NCBI RefSeq assembly: GCF_014636175.1
Contig: NZ_BMDW01000009.1
Span: 62,001 to 126,000, forward strand
Reading direction: 5' to 3'
Source of the DNA: Sphingomonas psychrolutea
GTDB taxonomy: Bacteria > Pseudomonadota > Alphaproteobacteria > Sphingomonadales > Sphingomonadaceae
Length of the DNA: 64,000 bases
Shown here: positions 1-9,870 of the stretch, piece by piece
How positions within the stretch are numbered: the stretch's first letter is position 1
How the letters are laid out: the number at the start of each line of letters is the position of its first letter
The notes under the pieces: generated by a model
Database searches by the model: none
What the model was told of the DNA's origin: nothing
What the model saw: only the letters and a program-made list of their open reading frames with translations
Position numbers and translations under genes: made by a program

Positions 1-486
1 TATTTGCGGCCGGTCGCGGGGCGCATTCTTGTGCCGTCGCTGTGGCGCTTCAATCGCCGGTCGGTGCCGCGGGGCGTCGCGCTCGGGCTGTTCACCGGCA
101 TCCTGTTTCCGTTCGTCCATGCGCCCGTTGCCGCGGTTTCGGCGCTCCCGGTGCGCGCCAACGTCCCCGTAGCAGTTGCGACCACGCTGTTGCACAACCC
201 GCTGACGACGGTGCCAATCTATTATGGCGCTTTCCTGATCGGGCACTGGATCCTGCATTTCGACCCGTATCTCGGGAAACCGCTCGCCGCCAACGTAAAG
301 GCGAATGCCACGTGGTTGCACTGGCTGGTGGCGCAGGGCGGGCCTGCCACGATCGTCGGGCTGATCGCGATGGCGATCGGGCTGGCCGGTCTCGGCTTTG
401 TCGCGAGCGGCCTGTTCTGGCGGTTCCGCGTGGCGCGAAAATGGCGCGCCCGGGCGCATCGATTAGGGCCGAATCAGGCGAATTGA
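1..486 (+). CDS. DUF2062 domain membrane protein (5' end missing)
   Basis: The reading frame is open at the window edge, so the start codon lies upstream and only the last 161 or so residues are present. The protein carries the DUF2062 pattern: a basic N-terminal stretch (WRFNRRSVPRG), then hydrophobic segments around residues 24-60, a HNPLTTVPIYY motif typical of the family, and a final membrane span before a basic tail (RFRVARKWRARAH). The family is membrane-embedded and of unknown function. It is followed after a short gap by an M13 peptidase gene with its own ribosome binding site, so no operon link is evident. Confidence 0.75.
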   Translation, partial: YLRPVAGRILVPSLWRFNRRSVPRGVALGLFTGILFPFVHAPVAAVSALPVRANVPVAVATTLLHNPLTTVPIYYGAFLIGHWILHFDPYLGKPLAANVKANATWLHWLVAQGGPATIVGLIAMAIGLAGLGFVASGLFWRFRVARKWRARAHRLGPNQAN

Positions 487-544
487 CTAGGCGTATGGTC
501 TGGGTACAACACGCGGCAATCTCCTCTCCAAGAAGGATTACCGC

Positions 545-2614
545 ATGCGCCGTTCGCTGATCGCCGTTTCGTTGCTCGCTTCCGCCGCTTTGGTCGGTGC
601 CAGTTATGCCAAACCAGCTCCAAAAGCTAAGCCGGCAGCAGCGAAGAAGGTGGTAGCGGGCAAAGCCCAGACCGGGCCGAAGATCGGCGCCTTCGGCTTC
701 GATATTGCCGGCATGGACCGCAGCGTTAAGCCGGGCGACGATTTCGCCGCTTTCTCGGGCGGGACTTGGTTCAAAACCACTGAAATTCCCGCCGACCGCG
801 CAACCTGGGGCATGTTCAACGTGCTGCAGGATGTGTCGAACGAGCAGACCCGCGCGATCCTCGATGAAGCCGCGAAGGCCCCGGGCAGCAAGATCGGCGA
901 TTTCTACGCAAGCTTCATGGATGAGGCCGCGATCAACGCAAAGGGCGTCGATCCGATCAAGCCGTGGCTCGCGCAGATCGACGGGGCCAAGGACAAGACC
1001 GAACTCGCAGTCGAGATGGCCAAGCTCGCGCGGTACGGGATCGGCGGCATCTTCGGCATGGGCGTCGGGCAGGACAGCAAGGATCCGCAGACTTATGTCG
1101 TCAATCTCGGTCAGGGCGGGCTCGGCCTGCCGGATCGCGATTATTATCTGAAGGATGACGCCAAGCTCGCCGACACGCGCGAAAAGTATAAGGCGTATCT
1201 CGCCACGATGCTCGGTTTCGTCGGCACGCCCGATGCAACGGCGCGGGCGGGCGCGATCTTCGATTTCGAAAAGGCGATCGCGACGGTGCATTGGACCCGC
1301 ATCGAATCGCGCGATGCCGACAAGCGCTACAACAAGCTGACCTTTGCCGATATCGAGACCAAGGCGCCCGGTTTCCCGTGGGCAGCCTATGTCGCGCAAA
1401 ATGGCATGGCGGGTCGTCCTTATTATTTGGTCGGCCAGCCGAGCGCGATTGCGGGCGAGGCCAAGGTGTTTGCCGATACGCCGCTGTCGGTGTTGCAGGA
1501 TTACATGAAGCTGCGCGTGCTGCGTTCTTATGCCAATTATCTGGCGAAGCCGGTCGTCGACGCGAACTTCGCCTTTACCGGCACGGTGCTGAGCGGCACG
1601 CCGCAACAGCAGCTGCGCTGGAAGCGCGGTGTCGCGGCAACCAGCGGCGCGCTGGGCGAGGAAATCGGCAAGGTCTATGTCGCGCGCTACTTCCCGCCGA
1701 AATCGAAGGCGGCGATCGATCAGCTCGTCAAGAACATCATCGCGGCGATGAGCGTGCGGCTCGACAAGCTCGAATGGATGGCACCCGATACCAAGATCAA
1801 GGCGCACGAGAAGCTCGCCGCCTTCACGCCCAAGATCGGTTACCCGTCGGTATGGCGCGATTACAGCAGCGTGAAGATCATGCGCGGTGATCTCGTCGGC
1901 AATGTCGCAGCGGCGAATGAATTCGAATATCTGCGCAATTTGCACAAGCTCGACAAGCCGATCGACCGCACCGAATGGGGCATGACCCCCATGACGATCA
2001 ACGCCTATGCCAATCCGGTGCTGAACGAGATCGTCTTCCCGGCGGCGATCCTGCAAGCGCCGTTCTTCGATGCCAAGGCTGATCCGGCGATCAACTATGG
2101 CGGGATCGGGGTCGTGATCGGCCATGAACTGAGCCACCATTTCGACGATCAGGGCCGCAAATATGACAAAACCGGCAAGCTGACCGAATGGTGGACGGCA
2201 GAGGACGTCAAGCGCTTCACCGCGCTGACCGACAAGCTCGTCAAGCAGTACGATGCCTATGAGCCGATTCCCGGCCAGCATATTCAGGGTGGCCTGACAC
2301 TGGGCGAGAATATGGCCGATCTGGCTGGCCTCGCCGTGGCCTATGATGCGTATCACCGTTCGCTTGGTGGCAAGCCTGCGCCGGTAATCGGCGGGATGAC
2401 GGGCGATCAGCGCTTCTATCTCGGCTATGCGCAAGTGTGGCGCAGCAAGTTCCGCGAACCCGCGCTGCGCTCGCAATTGCTCAGCGATCCGCATTCGCCC
2501 GGTCAGTTCCGCACCGCCGAGGTCCGCAATGTCGATGCGTGGTATGCGGCGTTCGGTGCGCAGCCGGGCGACGCGCTGTACCTTGCGCCTGGTGACCGTG
2601 TGCGCGTCTGGTGA
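545..2614 (+). CDS. M13 family zinc metallopeptidase, copy 1 (PepO/neprilysin-like)
   Basis: This is a 689-residue secreted or periplasmic peptidase of the neprilysin/PepO family. A signal peptide with a hydrophobic core (residues 4-20, ending near SYAKP) is followed by an Ala/Lys/Pro-rich linker and a full-length M13 N-domain and catalytic domain. The zinc motif HELSH lies at residues 527-531 and the third ligand is in GENMAD (Glu588). The substrate-binding sequence NAYAN is also present. The ATG at 545 is preceded by AAGGAT at a proper distance. A close paralogue follows directly (stop 2614, next start 2655), so the pair is a tandem duplication and probably one transcript. The family cleaves short peptides; the actual substrate is unknown. 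Confidence 0.92.
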   Translation: MRRSLIAVSLLASAALVGASYAKPAPKAKPAAAKKVVAGKAQTGPKIGAFGFDIAGMDRSVKPGDDFAAFSGGTWFKTTEIPADRATWGMFNVLQDVSNEQTRAILDEAAKAPGSKIGDFYASFMDEAAINAKGVDPIKPWLAQIDGAKDKTELAVEMAKLARYGIGGIFGMGVGQDSKDPQTYVVNLGQGGLGLPDRDYYLKDDAKLADTREKYKAYLATMLGFVGTPDATARAGAIFDFEKAIATVHWTRIESRDADKRYNKLTFADIETKAPGFPWAAYVAQNGMAGRPYYLVGQPSAIAGEAKVFADTPLSVLQDYMKLRVLRSYANYLAKPVVDANFAFTGTVLSGTPQQQLRWKRGVAATSGALGEEIGKVYVARYFPPKSKAAIDQLVKNIIAAMSVRLDKLEWMAPDTKIKAHEKLAAFTPKIGYPSVWRDYSSVKIMRGDLVGNVAAANEFEYLRNLHKLDKPIDRTEWGMTPMTINAYANPVLNEIVFPAAILQAPFFDAKADPAINYGGIGVVIGHELSHHFDDQGRKYDKTGKLTEWWTAEDVKRFTALTDKLVKQYDAYEPIPGQHIQGGLTLGENMADLAGLAVAYDAYHRSLGGKPAPVIGGMTGDQRFYLGYAQVWRSKFREPALRSQLLSDPHSPGQFRTAEVRNVDAWYAAFGAQPGDALYLAPGDRVRVW

Positions 2615-2654
2615 CGCCGCCACGCCTCCATTCTCTCTGATCAGGACATATCCG

Positions 2655-4712
2655 ATGAAGCGTTCGTATCTCATCGCTCTCGCCTCGGCCGGTGCACTCG
2701 CGACTGCGATTGCCGGCACGGGCGTGGCCAAGACCGCGCCCAAGGCCGCTGCAAAGGCCGCCCCCGCCGCCAAGCCCTTTATCGGCAGCTTTGGTCTCGA
2801 CACCGACGGCATGGACAAAGCGGTCACGCCCGGCGACGATTTCGTAAAATATGCGGGTGGCGCTTGGGAAGCGAAGACCGAAATCCCGGCCGACAAGGCC
2901 AGCTGGGGCGCGTTCAACGCGCTCGGCGATCGCTCGCTCGACCAGACGCATACGATCCTAGAGGCCGCAGCAAAGGCCCCCGGCAGCAAGATCGGCGATT
3001 TCTACGCCAGCTTTATGGACGAAGCCGCGGTCAACGCGAAGGGCATCGCGCCGATAAAGCCGTGGCTCGCCGAGATCCAGGCGGCGGGCGACAAGACTGC
3101 GCTGGCGGTCGAAATGGCCAAGCTCGAGCAGCAGGGCGTCGGCGGGCTGTTCCGCGGCGGCGTGCAGCAGGACGACAAGGCCCCCGAAAATTATATCTTC
3201 GGCTTCAGCCAGGGTGGGATCGGTCTGCCCGACCGCGATTATTATCTGAAGGACGACCCCAAGCTCGCCGACACGCGCGTGAAATATCAGGCATATCAGG
3301 CACAAATGCTCGCCCTCGCCGGGATCGAGAACGCCCCGGCGAGGGCCGCCGCGGTCTATGCCTTCGAGAAGCAACTCGCGACCGCGCATTGGGACCGGAT
3401 CAAATCGCGCGATTCGGACCTGACCTACAATAAATGGGCGATGGCGGATTTTGCGGCGAAGGCGCCCGGCTTCCCGTGGGACGCCTATTTCAAGACCGTC
3501 GGCACCGCCGGGCAAGCCGATTTCCTTGTCGGCATGCCCAGCGCAGTGACGGGTGAGGCGCAGGCCTATGCCGATGCGCCGCTACAGATGCTGCAGGATT
3601 TCCTGACGCTCAAGGTGATGCGGTCCTACGCCGGCTATCTCGCCAAGCCGATCAACGACGCCAATTTCGCCTTCTACGGCACCGTGCTGAGCGGCGCGCC
3701 GCAGCAGCCGGTGCGCTGGAAGCGCGCCGTCGGCACCGTCGGTCAGGCGCTGGGTGAGGACGTCGGCAAGAGCTACGTCGCCACCTATTTCCCGCCTGCG
3801 ACCAAGGCGGCGGCGGATCAGCTCGTCAAGAACATCATTGCGGCGATGAGCACGCGGCTCGATAACCTCACTTGGATGGCGCCCGAAACCAAGGTCAAGG
3901 CGCACGCCAAGCTGGCCGCCTTCACCCCGAAGATCGGCTACCCGTCGCAATGGCGTGATTATAGCGCGCTGACGATCAAACGCGATGATCTGGTCGGCAA
4001 CGTCGCCGCCGCCAATGTATTTGAATATAAGCGCGATCTCGCCAAACTTGGCCAGCCGATCGACCGCACCGAATGGGGCATGACCCCGATGACGGTGAAT
4101 GCCTATGCCAATCCGCCGATGAACGAAATCGTCTTCCCGGCGGCGATCCTGCAAGCACCGTTTTTCGACGCAAAGGCTGATCCGGCGATCAATTATGGCG
4201 CGATCGGTGTGGTAATCGGCCACGAGCTCAGCCATCATTTCGACGATCAGGGCCGCAAATATGATCCGACTGGCAAGCTGGCCGATTGGTGGACCGCGGA
4301 AGACGTCAAACGCTTCACCGCGATGACCGACCAGCTCGTCAAGCAGTACGACGCCTATGAGCCGCTGCCGGGGCTGCACATCAAGGGCGGCCTGACGCTG
4401 GGCGAGAATATGGCGGATCTCGCCGGGTTGGCGCTCGCGTACGACGCGTATCACCGCTCGCTCGGCGGCAAGCCCGCCCCGGTGATCGGCGGCCTGACCG
4501 GCGATCAGCGTTTCTACCTCGGCTATGCCCAGGTGTGGCGGATCAAGTTCCGCGAACCGGCGTTGCGCTCGCAGGTCATTTCCAACGAGCATTCGCCCGG
4601 CCCGTTCCGCACCGCCGAAGTGCGCAACGTTGATACGTGGTACAAAGCGTTTGGGGTGAAGCCGGGCGACAAGATGTATCTGGCGCCGGGCGATCGAGTC
4701 AAAGTCTGGTAA
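2655..4712 (+). CDS. M13 family zinc metallopeptidase, copy 2 (PepO/neprilysin-like)
   Basis: The second M13 peptidase has 685 residues and is highly similar to its upstream neighbour over the whole length, most clearly in the catalytic half, where long blocks are identical. It has a signal peptide (MKRSYLIALASAGALATA), HELSH at residues 523-527 and Glu584 in GENMAD. I chose the ATG at 2655 because AGGA lies about 10 bases upstream and the signal peptide starts there; a longer open frame exists but has no signal-peptide start. The N-terminal regions of the two copies differ more than the catalytic domains, which suggests division of substrate range or surface exposure rather than a recent identical copy. 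Confidence 0.92.
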   Translation: MKRSYLIALASAGALATAIAGTGVAKTAPKAAAKAAPAAKPFIGSFGLDTDGMDKAVTPGDDFVKYAGGAWEAKTEIPADKASWGAFNALGDRSLDQTHTILEAAAKAPGSKIGDFYASFMDEAAVNAKGIAPIKPWLAEIQAAGDKTALAVEMAKLEQQGVGGLFRGGVQQDDKAPENYIFGFSQGGIGLPDRDYYLKDDPKLADTRVKYQAYQAQMLALAGIENAPARAAAVYAFEKQLATAHWDRIKSRDSDLTYNKWAMADFAAKAPGFPWDAYFKTVGTAGQADFLVGMPSAVTGEAQAYADAPLQMLQDFLTLKVMRSYAGYLAKPINDANFAFYGTVLSGAPQQPVRWKRAVGTVGQALGEDVGKSYVATYFPPATKAAADQLVKNIIAAMSTRLDNLTWMAPETKVKAHAKLAAFTPKIGYPSQWRDYSALTIKRDDLVGNVAAANVFEYKRDLAKLGQPIDRTEWGMTPMTVNAYANPPMNEIVFPAAILQAPFFDAKADPAINYGAIGVVIGHELSHHFDDQGRKYDPTGKLADWWTAEDVKRFTAMTDQLVKQYDAYEPLPGLHIKGGLTLGENMADLAGLALAYDAYHRSLGGKPAPVIGGLTGDQRFYLGYAQVWRIKFREPALRSQVISNEHSPGPFRTAEVRNVDTWYKAFGVKPGDKMYLAPGDRVKVW

Positions 4713-4730
4713 CGCGCTGAGCGGCCTTTC

Positions 4731-4835
4731 CTTCCCCGGCGGAGGCCGGGGCCCAGTCGCAAGCCGTGTGGTAGGCAAGCGCATCACCCGCTTGCTTGGC
4801 GCGTGCTCTTGGGCTCCGGCCTTCGCCGGGGAAGC
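4731..4835. repeat. REP-like inverted pair, family A, copy 1
   Basis: Two inverted copies of a GC-rich element face each other: TTCCCCGGCGGAGGCCGGGG at 4731-4750 and its near reverse complement at 4808-4835 (CTCCGGCCTTCGCCGGGGAA in the core). The spacer holds a smaller hairpin (AAGCG/CGCTT arms around 4777-4795). The same element pair recurs at 12764-12870. It lies just after the stop of the second M13 gene, where it may also act as a transcription stop or an mRNA-stabilising structure. Confidence 0.7.
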
Positions 4836-4943
4836 GCCGGTTTAAGGAAGCGAAAGGATGACAGCGGCATCCGCCGCGCAAACCCCCGTCGGTCCGCCGC
4901 TTAGCTCTTGACGCCCCCGGCCGATCCCCCAAAGCATGACGCA

Positions 4944-7367
4944 ATGGCCACGCTCCCCGCGATACCGCAGTCCACCGCCTTTCGCAGCGCCGCGCTGATC
5001 GCGATCGGCTGCGGCGTGGCCGCCGCGCTCGTGATTCTCGGGCTGATTGGTAGCGTCCCTGTCGCCGCCGCCTTTCTGGCCGCGGCGCTCGTCGTGACGG
5101 GCGGATTGATCGCGTTCCGACGCCTGTTCCCGGCCTCGGCCTCAACCGCGCTCGAGCCCGACTGGAGCGTTGCGCGCGCGCTGGCCGAGAGCAGCCCCGA
5201 TGCGATTGCGGTGACCGACCGCGCCGGGCGGCTAGTCTGCGCCAACAACCGATATGAAGCGGTGTTCGGGGGCTTTCCGACACCGCCCGGTCTGCCATTC
5301 GATGCGAGCGGGGTCGAGCGCCTGGGCAATGCCGGGCGCGCCGCGTGGCGTGACGGCGACGCGGCGATCGATCGGCTGCTGATCAACGGCACCAATTTGT
5401 CGGCGCATGTCTCCCGCGCGGGCGAGGATGAGAATTTGCTCGTCTGGCGCTTCCACGCGCCACAAGGTCTCGACTTGGCGCAAACCATGGAAAATCTGAT
5501 CGCGGGCGCGACCGGTGATCGGCTCGGCAGTGCCGGGATCATGGCTGCGCTGATCAAGCCAGATGGCCGCATCCGCGCCGCCAACCGCGTGCTGCGCGCA
5601 CGCGCGATGGGGCATGAAGAAGGTGCGATCATCGGCCGCGACTTCGCGCAATTCCTGATCACCGATGCGAACGGCATGGCGCGCTTCGAACGCGAGGGGC
5701 TGACGCAAAACCCTTTGCGCGTTTTGCAAATCCCGTTTCTCGACGGCGAGGATGCACCGATGCTCGTCGCGCTGATCGACGAGGAGGAAAGCGGCCAACC
5801 CGCGATCGGCGAAAGCGCCAGCGCCCATATCAAGAGCCTCGTCTCGCTAATGCCGTTCGGGATTGCGCTGATCGGCGGCGACGGGCGCTTTTTGCAGATG
5901 AATGATGCGTTTGCGCGCGCCGCTTCGGTCGATCCGCACAGCCCGCCCATCTATCCCGGAGATCTGGTCGTGCGCGAGGACAAAGGCGTGGTGGCCGACG
6001 CGATCCGCAAATTCGCCGGTGGTGCGACGCATTCGACCGATCTTGCGGTGCGGCTGAAGGACCATCCCGACGAGCCGGTCGCACTCTCGATCGCAGGGGC
6101 GCGCGGCCTCGGCAATTCCGCGGTTCTGCTCAGCCTCAAGGACAATAGCGAGGAAACCCGGCTCAAACGCGAAGTCGCGCAGGCGACCAAAATGCAGGCC
6201 GTGGGGCAGCTTGCCGGCGGCGTCGCGCACGATTTCAACAATATCCTGACCGCGATCATCGGGCATTGCGACCTGATGCTGATGCGCCATTCACCCGGCG
6301 ATAGCGATTATGACGACATCCAGCAGATTCGCGCCAATTCGAACCGCGCCGCCAGCCTAACGCGGCAATTGCTCGCTTTCTCGCGCCAGCAGACGCTGCG
6401 CCCGCAAGTGCTGCAATTGCCCGATGTGATTTCCGAGGTTTCCAACCTCCTCAAACGTCTGCTCGGCGAGACCGTGACACTCACCGTCAAGCACGGTCGC
6501 AATCTCTCGCCGGTCCGCGCCGATCCCGGGCAGCTAGAGCAGGTTGTCGTCAATCTCGCGGTCAATGCGCGCGACGCGATGATGTCCAAAGATTCGCGCG
6601 GCACCGGCACGCTCGCGATCCAGACCTATGCGGTTACCGCAGGCGAAGTGCGCAAGCTCGGGTCCGACATCCTGCCCGCCGCCGATTATGTCGTGCTCGA
6701 AGTCGCCGATACCGGCGGCGGCATCCCTGCCGAAATCCTGCCCAAAATCTTCGAACCGTTCTTTACCACGAAGGAAGTGGGGAAGGGGACGGGCCTCGGC
6801 CTGTCCACGGTGTACGGGATCGTCAAGCAATCGGGCGGCTACATTTTCGCCGAGAATGTAAAAGGCGGGGCGAAAGGCGGCGCCGGTGCGGTGTTCAAGA
6901 TCTATCTCCCCGTCCACACCGCAGGGGCCCTGGTCGAGCCGACGCCACCGCGCGTGCTGCCGAAGGAAAAGCCGGTCGATTTGTGGGGCACCGGTACGAT
7001 CCTGCTGGTCGAGGATGAAGATATGGTCCGCGCTGTTGCGGAGCGCGCGCTGACGCGGCAGGGCTATACCGTGCTGACCGCCGAGCATGGCGAGGCTGCG
7101 CTCGAACTGCTCGCCGCCCATCCCCGGCCCGATCTGCTGATTTCCGACGTGATGATGCCATTGATGGACGGCCCGACGATGGTCCGCCACGCCCGTGCGC
7201 GCTATCCCGATCTGCCGATCCTGTTCATGTCAGGCTATGCCGAGGAGACGATCCGCAAGTCGATCGATCTCGACAATGTCGATTTCCTCGCAAAACCTTT
7301 TTCGGTGCAAGAGCTTGCCGAGGCGACGCGGGCGGTGCTGTTGCGCGCGGCTGCACTTGCGAAATGA
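4944..7367 (+). CDS. cckA: Hybrid sensor histidine kinase CckA
   Basis: This is an 807-residue inner-membrane hybrid kinase. It has two membrane spans (about residues 12-60), two PAS-like regions (about 75-180 and 300-410), a HisKA domain with VAHDFNN (His429), an HATPase domain with the N and G boxes ([28 protein letters not shown]), and a C-terminal receiver with the phosphoacceptor in [12 protein letters not shown] (Asp735) and Lys in AKPF. The stretch [19 protein letters not shown] and the domain order match alphaproteobacterial CckA. By family knowledge it feeds ChpT and then CtrA and CpdR to control the cell cycle. The ATG at 4944 starts just before the first span; an upstream TTG at 4908 is less likely. 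Location directly before recA agrees with alphaproteobacterial gene order. Confidence 0.93.
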   Translation: MATLPAIPQSTAFRSAALIAIGCGVAAALVILGLIGSVPVAAAFLAAALVVTGGLIAFRRLFPASASTALEPDWSVARALAESSPDAIAVTDRAGRLVCANNRYEAVFGGFPTPPGLPFDASGVERLGNAGRAAWRDGDAAIDRLLINGTNLSAHVSRAGEDENLLVWRFHAPQGLDLAQTMENLIAGATGDRLGSAGIMAALIKPDGRIRAANRVLRARAMGHEEGAIIGRDFAQFLITDANGMARFEREGLTQNPLRVLQIPFLDGEDAPMLVALIDEEESGQPAIGESASAHIKSLVSLMPFGIALIGGDGRFLQMNDAFARAASVDPHSPPIYPGDLVVREDKGVVADAIRKFAGGATHSTDLAVRLKDHPDEPVALSIAGARGLGNSAVLLSLKDNSEETRLKREVAQATKMQAVGQLAGGVAHDFNNILTAIIGHCDLMLMRHSPGDSDYDDIQQIRANSNRAASLTRQLLAFSRQQTLRPQVLQLPDVISEVSNLLKRLLGETVTLTVKHGRNLSPVRADPGQLEQVVVNLAVNARDAMMSKDSRGTGTLAIQTYAVTAGEVRKLGSDILPAADYVVLEVADTGGGIPAEILPKIFEPFFTTKEVGKGTGLGLSTVYGIVKQSGGYIFAENVKGGAKGGAGAVFKIYLPVHTAGALVEPTPPRVLPKEKPVDLWGTGTILLVEDEDMVRAVAERALTRQGYTVLTAEHGEAALELLAAHPRPDLLISDVMMPLMDGPTMVRHARARYPDLPILFMSGYAEETIRKSIDLDNVDFLAKPFSVQELAEATRAVLLRAAALAK

Positions 7368-7404
7368 TATGGCGCCCATCGCTGGCGGCGGGTAAGGCGA
7401 GGCA

Positions 7405-7758
7405 ATGGGTGCACCACATACTATCCTGATCGTCGAAGACGAGCCGCTGATCGCGATGATGATCGAGGACTTTCTGGAGGTGCTCGGCAAGGCGCTGGCC
7501 GGTTCTGTCGACAGTGTCGATGCCGCACTCGCACGGATCGCGGAGGGCGGGATCGACGCTGCCATTCTCGACGTCAATTTGCGCGGTGGCGAAAAGAGCT
7601 TCCCGATCGCCGATGCGCTCGCGGCCAGGGGCATTCCGTTCCTGTTCGCGACCGGCGGATCGCACGATACCGTCTCCGAAGCATATCGTGATCGCCCAAC
7701 GTTGCCCAAACCGTTCACAATGGACGGCGTGGCAAAGGCGCTCGACGCGCTGGGATGA
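7405..7758 (+). CDS. Single-domain response regulator receiver
   Basis: This 117-residue protein is a bare receiver domain. It has the acidic pair in VEDEP (about residues 10-12), the phosphoacceptor Asp in AAILDVNL (about 53-60), Thr in FATGG and Lys in LPKPF. No output domain is present. It starts 37 bases after the cckA stop, so the two are probably co-transcribed, which suggests it takes phosphate from CckA or another kinase and signals by protein contact. It does not look like CpdR or DivK in its conserved surface motifs, so I give no gene name. Confidence 0.85.
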   Translation: MGAPHTILIVEDEPLIAMMIEDFLEVLGKALAGSVDSVDAALARIAEGGIDAAILDVNLRGGEKSFPIADALAARGIPFLFATGGSHDTVSEAYRDRPTLPKPFTMDGVAKALDALG

Positions 7759-7783
7759 TCGCGCGCGCACGAAAATAAATCGC

Positions 7784-7798
7784 GTTCTACTCTTGTTC
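7784..7798 (+). promoter_or_regulatory. LexA (SOS) box of recA
   Basis: The sequence GTTCTACTCTTGTTC fits exactly the alphaproteobacterial LexA site GTTC-N7-GTTC. It lies 76 bases before the recA start codon. The second half-site overlaps a possible -35 hexamer (TTGTTC, 7793-7798). It also forms an inverted pair with the following GAACAA (7804-7809), giving TTGTTC-N5-GAACAA. Confidence 0.88.
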
Positions 7799-7874
7799 CT
7801 TAAGAACAAACGCGATACAGACTCCAACACACATTGAACGCATGGCGCGTTCGGTCTAGCGGTGGAGGCTCCCA

Positions 7875-8981
7875 ATGGCGGTATCGTTAAAGGTCATCGA
7901 CAGCAAAATGGCAGCATCCACGGACAAGGCCGCCGAAAAGGCCAAGGACGAACGCGCAAAGGCGCTTGAGGCCGCACTCGCCCAGATTGACCGCGCGTTC
8001 GGCAAAGGTTCGGCGATGAAGCTGGGCTCCAAACAGACGATGCAGGTCGAAGTGATTTCGACCGGGTCGCTCGGGCTCGACATCGCGCTCGGCGTCGGCG
8101 GTTTGCCGCGCGGGCGTGTGATCGAGATTTACGGTCCCGAATCTTCGGGGAAAACGACGCTCGCGCTCCATGTTATCGCCGAGGCGCAAAAGGGTGGCGG
8201 TACCGCTGCGTTCGTCGATGCCGAGCATGCGCTCGACCCGGTCTATGCCAAGAAACTCGGCGTCAATATCGACGAGCTGATCGTGTCGCAGCCCGACACG
8301 GGCGAGCAAGCGCTTGAGATCGTCGATACGCTGGTGCGCTCGAACGCGATCGACGTGCTGGTGATCGATTCGGTCGCGGCGTTGGTGCCACGTGCGGAAA
8401 TCGAGGGCGAAATGGGCGATAGCCATGTCGGCTTGCAGGCGCGTTTGATGTCGCAGAGCTTGCGCAAGCTGACCGGCTCGATCAGCCGCTCGCGTTGCAT
8501 GGTAATCTTCATCAACCAGCTGCGCATGAAGATCGGCGTGATGTACGGCAATCCCGAGACGACGACGGGCGGCAATGCGCTCAAATTCTATGCTTCGGTC
8601 CGGCTCGACATTCGTCGCACCGGGCAGATCAAGGATCGCGACGAGATCATCGGCAACACCACCCGCGTCAAGGTCGTCAAGAACAAGGTCGCGCCACCGT
8701 TCAAGCAAGTCGAGTTCGACATCATGTACGGGCAGGGCGTGTCGAAGATCGGCGAGATTCTCGATCTCGGCGTCAAGGCCGGGCTCGTCGAGAAATCGGG
8801 CGCGTGGTTCTCGTACGACAGCGTTCGCATCGGCCAAGGTCGCGAAAATTCGAAGACCTTCCTCAAGGATCATCCCGAAATGTCCGATCGGCTCGAGGCG
8901 GCGATTCGTTCGCGCACCGACAAGGTTGCCGAGGAAATGATGTCCGGTCCCGAGCCTGATGAGGGCGACGACGAGATGTGA
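7875..8981 (+). CDS. recA: Recombinase RecA
   Basis: RecA of 368 residues carries out homologous strand exchange and activates LexA self-cleavage. Walker A (GPESSGKTT) is at residues 87-95. The Walker B region is [10 protein letters not shown], and the L2 loop [20 protein letters not shown] is intact. The C-terminus is acidic ([10 protein letters not shown]), as usual. GGAGG about seven bases before the ATG at 7875 supports this start; the ATG at 7908 would also give a normal RecA. The SOS box upstream implies LexA control. In related alphaproteobacteria alaS follows; here four genes intervene. Confidence 0.98.
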   Translation: MAVSLKVIDSKMAASTDKAAEKAKDERAKALEAALAQIDRAFGKGSAMKLGSKQTMQVEVISTGSLGLDIALGVGGLPRGRVIEIYGPESSGKTTLALHVIAEAQKGGGTAAFVDAEHALDPVYAKKLGVNIDELIVSQPDTGEQALEIVDTLVRSNAIDVLVIDSVAALVPRAEIEGEMGDSHVGLQARLMSQSLRKLTGSISRSRCMVIFINQLRMKIGVMYGNPETTTGGNALKFYASVRLDIRRTGQIKDRDEIIGNTTRVKVVKNKVAPPFKQVEFDIMYGQGVSKIGEILDLGVKAGLVEKSGAWFSYDSVRIGQGRENSKTFLKDHPEMSDRLEAAIRSRTDKVAEEMMSGPEPDEGDDEM

Positions 8982-9094
8982 GGTTCGCGTTCGCCCTGCC
9001 GGGTCGGCAGGTCGGGCGCGGGGACGGCGGGCGTGCACGCCGCCGTTCCAGCCAAGACGGCGCGCGTCAGCGTGTTGCCGGCGCAGAAACCGGG

Positions 9095-9122
9095 AAGGCC
9101 CGTCGGCAACGGCGGGCCTTTC
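9095..9122 (+). terminator. Rho-independent terminator after recA
   Basis: An 8-base-pair perfect stem, AAGGCCCG (9095-9102) with CGGGCCTT (9113-9120), encloses a 10-base loop and runs into a short T tract. It is 114 bases past the recA stop and before the GST gene. Confidence 0.7.
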
Positions 9123-9205
9123 ATATTACGCGCGCGGTGTGCGTGCTTGGGCGTTTGAGACTGGACTGCTACGATATGACATCAGTCGAAATCCGGAGAC
9201 GCCGC

Positions 9206-9838
9206 ATGCCGCTCATCGTCCATCATCTCGAGAACTCCCGCTCGCAGCGCATCTTGTGGATGCTCGAGGAACTCGCTTTGCCCTATGAGATCAAGCGCTA
9301 CGAGCGCGACAAAGAGACGATGCTGGCCCCGCCGGAGCTCAAACACGTCCATCCGCTCGGCAAATCGCCGGTGTTGCAGGATACCGATGCCGGGCAGACG
9401 ATCGTCGAAACCGGGGCGATCATCGATTATCTGGTCGAACTGGCCGACGGCAAATTGGGGCCGCCCGCGCATCGCGCCGATACGCTGCGCTATCGGCAAT
9501 TTTTGCATTATGCCGAAGGATCAATGATGCCGCCGCTGCTCGTGCTGCTGGTCGTCAACCGCATTCCGCTGGTGGGCAAGACCGCCGCAAAGCGCATTCA
9601 GCCAATGATCGATATCCATCTCGATTATGTCGAGGCCGAATTGTCGAGCCGTCCCTATTTTGCGGGGGACGAGCTTAGCGGCGCCGATATCATGATGAGC
9701 TTCCCGCTCGAGGCTGCGCGCAGCCGCGCCGGCCTCGACGAATCGCGTCCGGCAACGATTGCCTGGCTCGACAAGATCCACGCGCGCCCGGCTTATCAGG
9801 CGGCGCTCGCCAAGGGTGGGCCGTACGCTTACGCTTGA
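9206..9838 (+). CDS. Glutathione S-transferase family protein
   Basis: This 210-residue cytosolic GST-fold protein has the thioredoxin-like N-terminal domain (residues 1-80), with the N-terminal HHLENSRSQRILWMLEEL and the conserved cis-Pro and GSH-contact region KSPVLQD ... IVETGAIIDYL. An all-helical C-terminal domain follows (about 90-205), with the ISGAD-like N-capping motif (LSGADIMMSFPLE). It resembles bacterial GSTs of detoxification type; the substrate is unknown. The ATG at 9206 follows GGAGA at a good distance; the longer open frame upstream runs through the recA terminator and is not coding. Confidence 0.88.
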   Translation: MPLIVHHLENSRSQRILWMLEELALPYEIKRYERDKETMLAPPELKHVHPLGKSPVLQDTDAGQTIVETGAIIDYLVELADGKLGPPAHRADTLRYRQFLHYAEGSMMPPLLVLLVVNRIPLVGKTAAKRIQPMIDIHLDYVEAELSSRPYFAGDELSGADIMMSFPLEAARSRAGLDESRPATIAWLDKIHARPAYQAALAKGGPYAYA

Positions 9839-9870
9839 GCCGCTGCTGCCTGGAAAAAAGAAGAAGGCGG

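Noticed and set aside
92..2989. 965-codon open frame on the minus strand
   Set aside because: It lies antisense to the two M13 peptidase genes, which have signal peptides and zinc motifs. The minus-strand product is Arg/Ile/Asp-rich with no known motif, a typical high-GC shadow.
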